Both the position numbers and the translations under genes were made by a program. Source: an uncultured Candidatus Nemicrothrix sp. (GTDB lineage Bacteria > Actinomycetota > Acidimicrobiia > Acidimicrobiales > MedAcidi-G1). Taken from it: 64,000 nt of DNA. Location of the stretch: positions 1-64,000 of the forward strand of contig CAJXKL010000009.1 in assembly GCA_913055915.1 (NCBI GenBank), written 5' to 3'. Of this stretch, positions 31,558-39,787 are shown piece after piece. Position 1 is the first letter of the stretch. Every line of letters starts with the position of its first letter. The notes beneath the pieces were generated by a model. That model did no database searches, was not told the DNA's origin, and saw only the letters and a list, made by a program, of their open reading frames with translations.

Positions 31558-32445
31558 ATGACCCCGACCACAGGAAAGCACCCGATCGACAAGCGGTTCG
31601 CCACCGTCAACGGAAAGCGGATGGCCTACGTGGAGGTCGGTGAGGGCGACCCGATCGTGTTCCTGCACGGCAACCCCACGTCGTCGTACCTCTGGCGCAA
31701 CGTCATCCCGCACGTGTCCGACCTCGGGCGCTGTATCGCTCCCGACCTGATCGGCCAGGGTGATTCGGAGAAGTTGGACGACTCCGGCCCCGGCTCGTAC
31801 CGGTTCGTGGAACACCGCACCTACCTGTGGGAACTGTTGGAACAGATCGGCGTGACGGGGCGCGTGACCCTGGTTGTGCACGACTGGGGCTCGGCTCTCG
31901 GGTTCGACTGGGCTGCCAACCACCCCGAGGCGGTGGCCGGGGTCTGCTACATGGAGGCCATCGTCCGACCCATAGCCACGTGGGACGAGTGGCCCGAGGC
32001 CGCACGGGGCATCTTCGAGGCCTTCCGGTCGCCGGCGGGCGAGGACATGGTGCTGGAGAGGAACCTGTTCGTGGAGGCGGTCCTACCCGGAGCGATGATC
32101 TGCGACCTGGCACCCGAAGACCACGACGAGTACCGGCGACCGTTCGCCGAACCGGGCGAAGGGCGGCGCCCCACCCTCACCTGGCCCCGTGAGATCCCCG
32201 TAGCGGGCGAACCGGCCGACGTGGTGTCAATCGCCTCGGCATACGCGGACTTCATGGCGTCGGCCCCGTTCCCGAAGTTGTTCGTGAACGCAGAACCCGG
32301 CGCCATCCTGACCGGCGCCCAGCGCCGGTTCTGCCGTACCTGGCCCAACCAGACGGAGGTCACGGTCGCCGGAAACCACTTCATCCAGGAGGACTCCGCC
32401 GATGAGATAGGAGCGGCGCTTGCCGACTGGCACGCTCACCTGTAG
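31558..32445 (+). CDS. Haloalkane dehalogenase (DhaA/LinB group)
   Basis: This 295-residue alpha/beta hydrolase has the full dehalogenase set: FLHGNPTSSYLWRN with halide-binding Asn39, VVHDWGSALGF with nucleophile Asp109 and halide-binding Trp110, CYMEAIVRP with acid Glu133, and TVAGNHFIQEDS with base His274. A Glu in this position after strand 6 marks the HLD-II subfamily. It should cleave carbon-halogen bonds of alkyl halides to alcohols in the cytosol. The start at 31558 gives the family N terminus; upstream in-frame codons are not needed. It is an island cargo gene with no obvious pathway partner. Confidence 0.9.
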   Translation: MTPTTGKHPIDKRFATVNGKRMAYVEVGEGDPIVFLHGNPTSSYLWRNVIPHVSDLGRCIAPDLIGQGDSEKLDDSGPGSYRFVEHRTYLWELLEQIGVTGRVTLVVHDWGSALGFDWAANHPEAVAGVCYMEAIVRPIATWDEWPEAARGIFEAFRSPAGEDMVLERNLFVEAVLPGAMICDLAPEDHDEYRRPFAEPGEGRRPTLTWPREIPVAGEPADVVSIASAYADFMASAPFPKLFVNAEPGAILTGAQRRFCRTWPNQTEVTVAGNHFIQEDSADEIGAALADWHAHL

Positions 32446-32536
32446 GCAGGAAGCAGCCACGAGACATGGCCTGGCTTGTTCAAGCCGACAATCCTCGGAC
32501 CAGTACACCGACTCGCAGAGCGTTACAACAACCCAC

Positions 32537-32585
32537 GCCCTGAGCGGAGTGGGGGCGACATCGGAGCCCCCAGGTGTAGACAAGT
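32537..32585. repeat. Short dispersed repeat, copy B
   Basis: CCTGAGCGGAGTGGGGGCG, then CCCCCAGGTGTAGACAAG. It is a diverged copy of the 30697 repeat. The rest of the 327-bp gap 32446-32772 shows no gene. Confidence 0.5.
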
Positions 32586-32730
32586 ACCAACCGCCCGTGT
32601 GTGTTGTCCCGGAGATTTTCGCTCTGAACGGAAGCACACAGCAAGCTTCGGGGAGCTAACACCCGACCTTGTCAGAGGAGGTTGCTCCTCGTTCAGTCGG
32701 CGGCAGTTGGTACTTGGTCTCTGACGCCCT

Positions 32731-32750
32731 CGGTGTAGATACGCGCAGGC
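32731..32750. repeat. Short dispersed repeat, copy D (core only)
   Basis: CCTCGGTGTAGATACGCGC keeps the core but lacks the G-rich half. Confidence 0.5.
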
Positions 32751-32772
32751 GAGGCCGAGAACACGAATCTGA

Positions 32773-34305
32773 TCAGCAAGTTGGACTGTCGGTGTCGGCG
32801 AAATCAACCGTGAGAACGTACGTCCCAGGAAAGAATTGCAAAGCCATCACGTATAGGTCGTACCGGCCAGTTTCCTTAGCCTCAAAGATGATTTCCGCTC
32901 CATCGCCGTAGAGACCAATACCTGCATCATCGTTGGAGGCAACAAGAAAGTCGTTTTGGTAGAGGCTCATCATGGGATCAGACATCGAAACCATCTGAAT
33001 TCGGACCGTGTCCCCTTTCTGGAGATCAACCCGATAACTATCCACATCCTGGATGTGGTTGAGCGCACCGGTTACAGATTCGCCTATAGCCAATACTCCG
33101 CCGGGAGGTTCTACGTCTTCCAGGGTTGTGAGGGGACTGGAAGCCTCGACAGAAACTTCTGCCGAGGTGTAGGAAAAATGACCGACTGCAACGACGTAGA
33201 CGCCAGGTCTCAGCGAAACCTCTAGGGACTCCCTTGTCTCATCGTCAAACACGTCAGCGAAGAACAGGGCAGGTTCTTCTTCAGCCAGTGCGTAGAGGTC
33301 GTCCCAGATGTAGTCGACTTCGTCCTGGGACCAGTGCCAAGACGGGATGAGTCCGTCCCAAGTGCTGATGTCCAACCACACGTCCTCACCCTCCGGAGAA
33401 TTGGCGGTCACCGACAACAACGGTTGTTCCTCTGTGACCGTCACGAGGTAACCGGCATTATCAGAGCCCACCACTCGGGCACCTTGTCTAAGTGCACCAG
33501 CCCCCTCAGGCGTAGACAGGCTCCCCGATCCTTCATCCAGACCTGCGAGAACAGCCGATACATCTTCGGCAGTGAGGACCAGGCCGAAGTTCGCCGCTGT
33601 GAATCCACCAAGACCAGAGATCCCAATCAACTGCCCGGTGGCATCCACCAACGCCCCACCACTTTGGCCACCGGCAATCGTCGCGTCGGTCTGAAGGAAG
33701 GTGAGGCCGAGACAGGACGCAATCCGTCGGCGGCTCAGGGTCCCAGAGGTCATCGTCGGTTCCGGTCGGCTCTCAACCTCTCCCGGGTAACCGATCAGAT
33801 AGACGGTGTCGCCAATCTCAACTGTGGCGCTGGAGCCAAAGTCAACTGTAGGAATCTCCCCAGCTAGTTCGTCAAACGGCATCGGCCCGAGCAATGCCAG
33901 ATCGCTCGACCAATCTCTGGCATAAACCGGAACCTCTGCGACCTCTCCAAGAGAGGTGAAAAGTCGTACGGTCGGAAAGTGGCCGACGATGTGGGCGTTA
34001 GTGACCACGTAGCCGCTCGAAAGCAGAACTCCACTTCCGGTGCCATCTGGCACTTCAATGAAAACCACCGAAGGGGAAACGGCGGCGAACACCTCGGCGG
34101 GTGTTGGCGCTGCCAAAGTCGAAGGCACAGCCGTCGTCGTGGTCGGTGCCACAGTGGTCGTCGGTGCCAGCGCCACAGTGCTCATCTCCGCTTCAAGCGC
34201 TTCAACCTTTTCCCGCAACACCTGCAACTCCGCAGAATCGCTGCCACCTGAACAACCCGATGCGAGCAGAGCCATCACGGCCCCCGCTGCAAGTGACGAT
34301 CTCAT
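32773..34305 (-). CDS. Secreted S1C (HtrA-like) serine protease lipoprotein
   Basis: This 510-residue protein starts with a lipoprotein signal (LLASGC; Cys18 would be lipidated). A short coiled coil (LQVLREKVEALEAEM) and a Thr/Pro linker follow. The trypsin-like domain has VVTNAHIVG (His), DWSSDLALLG (Asp) and ATIAGGQSGGALVD (Ser), a complete triad. No PDZ is evident. The C-terminal 170 residues look like beta-rich PPC-type domains (SYRVDLQKGDTVRIQM, AKETGRYDLYVMAL). It should act outside the cell, anchored in the membrane. Composition is less GC-rich than core genes. Confidence 0.87.
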   Translation of the reverse strand: MRSSLAAGAVMALLASGCSGGSDSAELQVLREKVEALEAEMSTVALAPTTTVAPTTTTAVPSTLAAPTPAEVFAAVSPSVVFIEVPDGTGSGVLLSSGYVVTNAHIVGHFPTVRLFTSLGEVAEVPVYARDWSSDLALLGPMPFDELAGEIPTVDFGSSATVEIGDTVYLIGYPGEVESRPEPTMTSGTLSRRRIASCLGLTFLQTDATIAGGQSGGALVDATGQLIGISGLGGFTAANFGLVLTAEDVSAVLAGLDEGSGSLSTPEGAGALRQGARVVGSDNAGYLVTVTEEQPLLSVTANSPEGEDVWLDISTWDGLIPSWHWSQDEVDYIWDDLYALAEEEPALFFADVFDDETRESLEVSLRPGVYVVAVGHFSYTSAEVSVEASSPLTTLEDVEPPGGVLAIGESVTGALNHIQDVDSYRVDLQKGDTVRIQMVSMSDPMMSLYQNDFLVASNDDAGIGLYGDGAEIIFEAKETGRYDLYVMALQFFPGTYVLTVDFADTDSPTC

Positions 34306-34325
34306 GGCCTGAGTCTGCCACCTTC

Positions 34326-34374
34326 CCCCTGAGGGGGTGGGCGGCCACTGAAACCCCTAGGTGTAGATACGTGC
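34326..34374. repeat. Short dispersed repeat, copy C
   Basis: CCCTGAGGGGGTGGGCGG, then ACCCCTAGGTGTAGATACG. It lies just upstream of the protease gene and supplies the stop codon of the small frame at 34357-34458. Confidence 0.6.
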
Positions 34375-34458
34375 GGGCAGTAGGGCCGACTTGACACTTG
34401 CGGCGAACCATTCCCAGCGCTCGATGAGAAATTGGTAGACGATCTCAATCGTGCCCAT
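34357..34458 (-). pseudogene. Possible gene fragment of 33 codons cut by the short repeat
   Basis: An ATG frame encodes MGTIEIVYQFLIERWEWFAA and a further 13 residues before a TAG formed by the repeat core CTAGGTGTAG. The amphipathic, aromatic-rich start looks protein-like, such as a permease N terminus, but is too short to place. It may be the stump of a gene interrupted by the repeat, or chance. Confidence 0.3.
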
Positions 34459-34520
34459 TTCGAAGCACTCGCGGCCTCACCGCAGCCTGAGCCACAAATC
34501 ATCGTTTCCTTGGATCCAGA

Positions 34521-34605
34521 GAAAACACCAGAACCCCCTGCTCAGCAGGGGGTTCACGTGGAGCGGACGACGAGATTCGAACCCGCGACCCTCACCTTGG
34601 CAAGG
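34521..34605. repeat. Island-flanking direct repeat, right copy
   Basis: It matches 25558-25642 and overlaps the 3' half of the intact tRNA-Gly plus its terminator. Confidence 0.85.
34534..34552 (-). terminator. tRNA-Gly terminator
   Basis: A perfect CCCCCTGCT/AGCAGGGGG hairpin just after the tRNA 3' end on the minus strand, followed by a T-rich stretch (TTCTGGTGTTTTC). Confidence 0.7.
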
Positions 34606-34634
34606 TGATGCTCTACCAGCTGAGCTACGTCCGC
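34559..34634 (-). tRNA. tRNA-Gly(GCC), intact
   Basis: The acceptor pairs GCGGACG with CGTCCGC, the D arm has GCTC/GAGC, the anticodon arm is TCACC-TTGCCAA-GGTGA (anticodon GCC), the T arm has TTCGAAT, and CCA is encoded. It is the apparent integration target of the island to its left. Confidence 0.96.
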
Positions 34635-34700
34635 GTCGGGGCGTAACTGTAGCGGGCCCACCGCACCATGCGACCCGTCGGGGGTCGTACGAGGGTGGCC

Positions 34701-34931
34701 TCAGTCCCCGTCGCTGCTGCTCAGGTCAACGCGCAGCGTGAGGACGCCGTCTTCGATGCTCGCATTGGCGTCACCGATGATCGCGAAGTCCATGAAGTCG
34801 GCCTGGGCCTGGTCGAGAAACCTCTGTCGCTCCTCGCCGCCGATGGGTGGCATGTTCCGCGAACGGACCGCTTCGGCCCTCTCCCTGAACCGGGCCAGCA
34901 TTGCGTCGAGGTCCAGTTCGGGGTTGCTCAC
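34701..34931 (-). CDS. Hypothetical protein, 76 residues
   Basis: The product begins MSNPELDLDAMLARFRERAE and has a charged helical N-terminal half, then a short beta-like end (ASIEDGVLTLRVDLSSSDGD). I do not recognise a family. Codon use matches core genes, and the frame lies only 4 bp after the next gene's stop, in the same direction, which supports it being real. Its position after a membrane protein gene suggests a two-gene unit of unknown purpose. Confidence 0.55.
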   Translation of the reverse strand: MSNPELDLDAMLARFRERAEAVRSRNMPPIGGEERQRFLDQAQADFMDFAIIGDANASIEDGVLTLRVDLSSSDGD

Positions 34932-34935
34932 CGAC

Positions 34936-35361
34936 TCACCCGGTTTCTACGACCACGCCGGTGTCGGCCGTGACATCGACACCCAGGTGGAGCGACAGCA
35001 ACTCCTCCAACTCCGGGTCACCGTACACGACCTCTTCAATCGATGGCTGCTCCTCGGCGGGCTCGGCACCAGCTGCCACAACGCCTGTGGAGACGGCCCT
35101 TCGGCCGGGGTGGGTGTGCCACCAGAAGGCGACGGTGATCGCCAACAGGGCAGTGGCGATGAGCCGTATCGAGAACACGATCTGGTCGATGCGCTCACCG
35201 GCCGTCAGGCCGTCTTCGTCGACTGCGGGGGGGATGGTCTCGATGGTGGTGACCTGGGCCAGCACGGGGTCGGCGACGAGGAGCACCACGGCCACGGCCG
35301 AGCCGACAGCAAGCAGCGTCGCCACGATTCTTCGTACCGGTGTGTGCACCAGGTTTCCCAT
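34936..35361 (-). CDS. Membrane-anchored hypothetical protein
   Basis: This 141-residue protein has a signal-like helix (RIVATLLAVGSAVAVVLLV, ending ADPVLAQ), a short exported segment (TTIETIPPAVDEDGLTAGER), then a second helix (LIATALLAITVAFWW) and an acidic tail (about 60 residues). It is probably an exported-loop, two-helix protein. No family is recognised. The frame is open upstream to 35559, but that would overlap metB; ATG 35361 gives a proper signal. It pairs with the 76-residue gene after it. Confidence 0.6.
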   Translation of the reverse strand: MGNLVHTPVRRIVATLLAVGSAVAVVLLVADPVLAQVTTIETIPPAVDEDGLTAGERIDQIVFSIRLIATALLAITVAFWWHTHPGRRAVSTGVVAAGAEPAEEQPSIEEVVYGDPELEELLSLHLGVDVTADTGVVVETG

Positions 35362-35428
35362 CTTCAACGACCAGTTCCGGCACACGATCGTAGTGGAACG
35401 ACGAACACCCCTGCTACCTGATCGGAGT

Positions 35429-36616
35429 TCAGCCGAGAGCCGCCAGAGCTCCTTCGAAGTCGGCCACGACATCATCTGAGTCCTCGAGGCCACACGAAAC
35501 CCTGATCGTTCCCTGTCCGATTCCGGTAGCGGCCTGTTCCTCATCGGTGAGACCCACATGGGTCGTGCTGGCGGGGTGGGTCACCAGGGTCTCGGGGCCA
35601 CCCAGCGTGGATGCCAGGATCGCCACCGAGGTGGATTCAACGAACCGCTCCCCCGCCTCGCTGCCACCGACCAGGTCAAACGTCAACAGGCCGCCCATCG
35701 AGCTCATCTGTCGCTGCGCCAGATCCTGTTGCGGGTGCGACTCAAGGCCCGGGTAGGCAACACGGCTGACAGACTCATGACCTTCAAGGAACTCAGCGAG
35801 GCGCTGGGCGGTCTCGGACTGCCTAGCCAGGCGGACACCCAGGGTTCGAAGGCCGCGGTGGGCGTTGAGGGCGTCAAACGGCGAGGCGTTGGCACCGTGG
35901 AGCACGGCAAAGCTCCAGAGCCAGGTAATCAGATCCTGAGAGCCCGACACGATGCCGAGGCTGGAGTCGTTGTGGCCGGCGATGGCCTTGGTGACCGAGT
36001 GGACGACCAAGTCAACTCCGTGTGCGATCGGCTGCTGGCCGAGAGGTGTGGCAAACGTGGAATCCACGACGGTCATCGGGCCAGCAATGGTGCCAAGTTC
36101 ATCCAGGTCGACGATGTCCAGATACGGGTTTGCCGGAGTCTCGGCCACCACGAGCATCGTCTTCCCGGGGCGAATGGCCTCGGCGAAGGCACCCGGACGG
36201 GTCCCGTCCACGAACGTCACGTCAATGCCGAACCGTGGGCACACGGTCTGGAGCAGCAACTGGGTCCCGGCGTAGATCTGACGCTGGGCGACGATGTGGT
36301 CACCGGTTGAACAGAGCCCCAGCACCACAGCGCTCATCGCCCCCATACCCGAGGCGAACGCACGGGATGCCTCAGCACCCTCAAGCTCGGCGATGGTCGC
36401 CTCGAAGGCATTAATGGTGGGGTTTCCGTAGCGCGAGTAGAAGCGCTCAGGAGCCACCCCAGTGGCAAGGCTGTGGCCCTGCTCAACGGAGTCGTAGGCA
36501 AACGCCGTCGTGGCCCACAAGATGGGCGCCAGAGCCCCCTGGTTGGACTCACGGCCGGCCATGATCGCCATGGTCTCAGGAGCCCAGTCCCTGCCTGAAG
36601 TGTCTTGTTCAGCCAC
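35429..36616 (-). CDS. metB: Cystathionine gamma-synthase-like PLP enzyme
   Basis: This 395-residue Cys/Met-metabolism enzyme has FYSRYGNPTINAFEATIAELEG, AFASGMGAMSAVVLGL, VVAETPANPYLDIVDL, VDSTFATPLGQQPIAHG and HSVTKAIAGHNDSSLGIVSG, with the PLP Lys in the last. Its length and position right after metX favour synthesis of cystathionine from O-acetylhomoserine and cysteine. A gamma-lyase or a second sulfhydrylase is possible because the subfamilies are hard to split. The GTG at 36616 starts 1 bp after the metX stop and has GGAG upstream; the ATG of the longer frame lies inside metX. Confidence 0.85.
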   Translation of the reverse strand: MAEQDTSGRDWAPETMAIMAGRESNQGALAPILWATTAFAYDSVEQGHSLATGVAPERFYSRYGNPTINAFEATIAELEGAEASRAFASGMGAMSAVVLGLCSTGDHIVAQRQIYAGTQLLLQTVCPRFGIDVTFVDGTRPGAFAEAIRPGKTMLVVAETPANPYLDIVDLDELGTIAGPMTVVDSTFATPLGQQPIAHGVDLVVHSVTKAIAGHNDSSLGIVSGSQDLITWLWSFAVLHGANASPFDALNAHRGLRTLGVRLARQSETAQRLAEFLEGHESVSRVAYPGLESHPQQDLAQRQMSSMGGLLTFDLVGGSEAGERFVESTSVAILASTLGGPETLVTHPASTTHVGLTDEEQAATGIGQGTIRVSCGLEDSDDVVADFEGALAALG

Positions 36617-36617
36617 G

Positions 36618-37844
36618 TCACTCCACCTCCCGGAGAAAGTCGGCCAGATGCACACCCACCTCGTGGGTTGCCAGTAGAAATCCATCGTGCCCATCGGGAC
36701 TGACGATCACGTGATGCTCGCAGCGCCCACCGGCGGCCACTACCACCTCCCTCAGGTTCACCTGCTGGCGCACCGGGTACAACATGTCCGAGTCGATGCT
36801 CACCGTCATCACCGGCACAGACAAGAAACGGCCCACGGCTGACTCAAGGCTTCCCCGATCCCTTCCGATGTCGTGCAGGTCCATTGACCTGTTCAGCACC
36901 ATATAACTGTTGGCGTCGAACCGACGGGCCAACTTGGCACCGTGGTAGTCGAGGTAGGACTCAACCTGGAAGCGGTCCCACAGGTCGTAAAGGGACCGCG
37001 GGTCCACCAACTCACGGGAAAACCGATCGGTGAACACCTGGTCGCTGCGATAGGTGACCTGTGCCACCGACCGCGCCACGGCGAGGCCCGCAGCCGGCCC
37101 ATCACCGGGTTCGGCGTCGTAGTAATCGCCGCCGCGAAACCGCGGGTCCAGGGCGAGAGCGGTCCTGCCCACCGCACTCCATGCGATCTGTTGGGCACTG
37201 GCCGCCAGCGTGGTAGCCAGAGGTGCCAGCGAGCGCACACGTCGGGGAAACATCACACCCCACTCGAGGACCTGCATTCCCCCCATCGAACCGCCTACCA
37301 CGCTCAACCAGCGGTCGATTCCAAGGTGGTCCGCCACCCCAGCCTGACAGCGCACCATGTCCCTTGCCGTGACCGTCGGAAAGCTGGAACCGTAGGGTCG
37401 ACCGGTGGACGGATCCTTCGACGCCGGGCCTGTCGAACCCTGACACCCACCCAGCACGTTGACGCACACGATGAAATGCCTGTCGGGGTCGAGTGCACAA
37501 CCCGGACCGATGACCCCGTTCCACCAGCCGGGCGTGGCATGCCCGTGCCCACTTCGACCATAGGCGTGGGAATCACCGGTGAGGGCATGACACACCAGTA
37601 CAGCGTTGTCAGCGTCGGAGGCCAACTCGCCCCAGGTCTCATAGGCCATGGTGACCTCTTCGAGCACACCACCACCCTCAAGCACAAAGGGCCTGCCGTG
37701 GGCCACATCCACGAAACAGCGACCACCAACCGGGTCACCGAGTTGCCAGGCTCCCGAAGCGGGCAGGTCATCGGCGTAGGCGCGCGGATGCCGGGGCAGG
37801 TCGCCTGAACCGGACCCTCTCCCACTCACCTCGTCGCGCGTCAT
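36618..37844 (-). CDS. metX: Homoserine O-acetyltransferase
   Basis: This 408-residue alpha/beta hydrolase-fold acyltransferase has AVLVCHALTGDSHAYG, FIVCVNVLGGCQGSTGP, VVGGSMGGMQVLEW with the nucleophile Ser, and IDSDMLYPVRQ and SPDGHDGFLLAT with the Asp and His. Homoserine is activated for metB and metY. Succinyl versus acetyl specificity cannot be fixed by eye; acetyl is usual in Actinobacteria. The ATG at 37844 has a strong Shine-Dalgarno (GGAGGACACAATG), preferred over the longer frame. A SAM-sensing riboswitch lies upstream. Confidence 0.93.
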   Translation of the reverse strand: MTRDEVSGRGSGSGDLPRHPRAYADDLPASGAWQLGDPVGGRCFVDVAHGRPFVLEGGGVLEEVTMAYETWGELASDADNAVLVCHALTGDSHAYGRSGHGHATPGWWNGVIGPGCALDPDRHFIVCVNVLGGCQGSTGPASKDPSTGRPYGSSFPTVTARDMVRCQAGVADHLGIDRWLSVVGGSMGGMQVLEWGVMFPRRVRSLAPLATTLAASAQQIAWSAVGRTALALDPRFRGGDYYDAEPGDGPAAGLAVARSVAQVTYRSDQVFTDRFSRELVDPRSLYDLWDRFQVESYLDYHGAKLARRFDANSYMVLNRSMDLHDIGRDRGSLESAVGRFLSVPVMTVSIDSDMLYPVRQQVNLREVVVAAGGRCEHHVIVSPDGHDGFLLATHEVGVHLADFLREVE

Positions 37845-37914
37845 TGTGTCCTCCGGGGGGAACAACTTGCGGGCTCTGCGCCGGCAGAACGACGCGGACG
37901 CCGTCACCGGACAC

Positions 37915-38025
37915 TTAGTTGTCCCTCACGGGACCACATCCCCGCCCCGAGGAGCGAGTGAGCACCTTGGGTGTCCGTCCCAGGTTGCCGGACCCGGTAT
38001 GCCGGGCCACTCGTGATGTCTTTCG
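37915..38025 (-). ncRNA. SAM-I/IV-clan riboswitch before metX
   Basis: The minus strand reads ATCACGAGTGG, a GC-rich hairpin (CCCGGCATACCGGG), then CCGGCAACC, GGACACCCAAGGTGCTC and a closing CACTCG. A further hairpin, GGTCCCGTGAGGGAC, follows. GGCAACC with AAGGTGCT is the ligand-core pattern of SAM riboswitches, and the extra 3' hairpin fits the actinobacterial SAM-IV or SAM-I/IV type. It should lower metX-metB expression when SAM is high. Ends are approximate. Confidence 0.8.
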
Positions 38026-38029
38026 ACAG

Positions 38030-38061
38030 AGTCTAGGGGACCTCGGGTGCTCTCAGGTCAA
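38030..38061 (-). promoter_or_regulatory. Promoter candidate for the metX riboswitch transcript
   Basis: On the minus strand TTGACC (38056-38061) and TAGACT (38030-38035) precede the riboswitch. The 20-bp spacer is longer than ideal. The -35 lies at the very 3' end of the methylase gene. Confidence 0.4.
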
Positions 38062-39779
38062 ACTCTTTCCGGGTGTCGGTCCCACCACCACTCCAGAACC
38101 GGTGTTTCCGCCACCCCGTAGGCCGCACACATCACCGACCCGAAGGCCAACCAGGTGTCCGAACCGCCTGTTCCAGCCGATTCCCAGAGGCAGCGGGCCA
38201 GGGCCTCACCCTCGGACCAGGCTTCGTTGTCAACGGGAAGTGGCATCTCGCCGACCTGACCTGCCGACAGCTTGATCCGGTCCGAGGCCCTCGCCGCCCC
38301 CAGGGTCAGACTGGCTGCCAGGGCCGTGACCGGTGGTGCTGACAGCGCTGCCGCAAGCTTCCACAGGTAGCAATCGTCAGGTTCGACGATCACCAGCGGC
38401 GTCACGGGAACCATGTCTCCGACCATGTCAACCACCACCTCAATGACCCTTGTCTGGGTAGCCACCAAGAGCTTCGGACGCAGCCGGGCCTCAAGCCAGG
38501 CACCGACCACCGCGTCCTCAGCCGAGACCAGGTCGGTGTCGACGACCGGAGCAGCCCATGCCCGCCGGGCAAACCGGGCCGATCGCTGCGACCAGTGACA
38601 GCGAAGCGGGTCGACGAGGCCGGTTGTGACGAGCCGGGCTGCTGTGTCAGATTCGCCTACATTCTCCCTGACGGCCGGAACGAGACCGTAGTAGTGCTGC
38701 CTGAAACCGGCGGTTGTTCCGGCGATGTCACTGACCCGCCTGGCACCGTCTCCCCTTCCGGACAGGTCAACGAACGGAATCCCCATCAGGCCGGCAACCA
38801 GGCCTCCCCACCGTGCTCCGGCCTCGGGGGCCTCCACCTCACCGGCCGGGGCAACCTCGCGATCCACGAGGAGGCGAACCGGTCGGCTGCCAGAGCCGCG
38901 TTCAACGACCGGAGCGCATACCTCGGCCCTCCCGGCGAACACCCCGGACCGGTCGAACCAGAACGCATCAAGGAATCCCCGATCCAGCAGGTGGGAGCGG
39001 AGCGGCGCTGCATCCCTGGCTGCCAGGACCGACTGCGGCTGTATGAGCACCATTCTGGCCCCGTCCGCCAAAAGGTCCAGCCCCAGCGCCAGAAACAGCC
39101 ACGCCGTGTCGGTGTAGGCGCCGACCAGACCGGCGAACCTGGCCTTGAGAACCTCACGCTCGCCTGGATCCCTGGGCGTTCCTCCCCTGAGTTGTCCCAG
39201 AAACGGCGGGTTACCGACGACCGCGTCAAATCCGCCCACTGGGCCGGCATCCCACACAGAGGCACCCTCACGGAGCGGGTCACCGGCCACCACGCCGGTT
39301 ACATCATCGCTGGAGACCCCAGCCCACGAGGCAAGGCTCCAACGGCACACAGCCACTGCAACCGGATCAATGTCGGCCCCGAACAGCCTCTCGGCCACGA
39401 TCTCCTCCCGCGAGCTGACCCCCAGGTCCAAGAGCCTGTGGGCAGCTGCAAGCAGGAAAGCTCCACCTCCACAGGCAGGATCCACAACGGTTCCACCGGT
39501 CACCACCTGGGCCACCAGCCCTGCGGCCACCCCGGTCGGCGTGTAGAACGCACCGAGGCTTCGCCGGCTCCCCGATCCGAGCAGGTTCTCGTAGAGGCGA
39601 CCCAGCCAATCGTCGCCAACCAGGTCGACTGGTGGATCCAAGACCACCGGCTCGACGACAGCCCCGTCAAGAGTGAAAGCCGGCCCATCCGACCCCGCAA
39701 CCGCAGAGGCCAGAACCACCTCTATTGGAAGCCCTGTGCTGAGGGCGGCCCGTGCCCCCGATGTGGTCGAGCCGCTCAC
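38058..39779 (-). CDS. Orphan N6-adenine DNA methyltransferase (Eco57I-like)
   Basis: This 573-residue protein has YTPTGVAAGLVAQVV, motif I VVDPACGGGAFLLAAAHRLL, an acidic motif II region GADIDPVAVAVCRWSL and motif IV VVGNPPFLGQL (NPPF, catalytic). A C-terminal half without known nuclease motifs probably recognises the target. It should methylate adenine in DNA. No restriction gene, specificity subunit or mobile element is nearby, and it is tightly packed between met genes and a helicase (8-bp gap), so a solitary, possibly regulatory, role is likely. The Eco57I-type class is a guess from motif order. Confidence 0.85.
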   Translation of the reverse strand: MSGSTTSGARAALSTGLPIEVVLASAVAGSDGPAFTLDGAVVEPVVLDPPVDLVGDDWLGRLYENLLGSGSRRSLGAFYTPTGVAAGLVAQVVTGGTVVDPACGGGAFLLAAAHRLLDLGVSSREEIVAERLFGADIDPVAVAVCRWSLASWAGVSSDDVTGVVAGDPLREGASVWDAGPVGGFDAVVGNPPFLGQLRGGTPRDPGEREVLKARFAGLVGAYTDTAWLFLALGLDLLADGARMVLIQPQSVLAARDAAPLRSHLLDRGFLDAFWFDRSGVFAGRAEVCAPVVERGSGSRPVRLLVDREVAPAGEVEAPEAGARWGGLVAGLMGIPFVDLSGRGDGARRVSDIAGTTAGFRQHYYGLVPAVRENVGESDTAARLVTTGLVDPLRCHWSQRSARFARRAWAAPVVDTDLVSAEDAVVGAWLEARLRPKLLVATQTRVIEVVVDMVGDMVPVTPLVIVEPDDCYLWKLAAALSAPPVTALAASLTLGAARASDRIKLSAGQVGEMPLPVDNEAWSEGEALARCLWESAGTGGSDTWLAFGSVMCAAYGVAETPVLEWWWDRHPERV

Positions 39780-39787
39780 CGTTCCGG

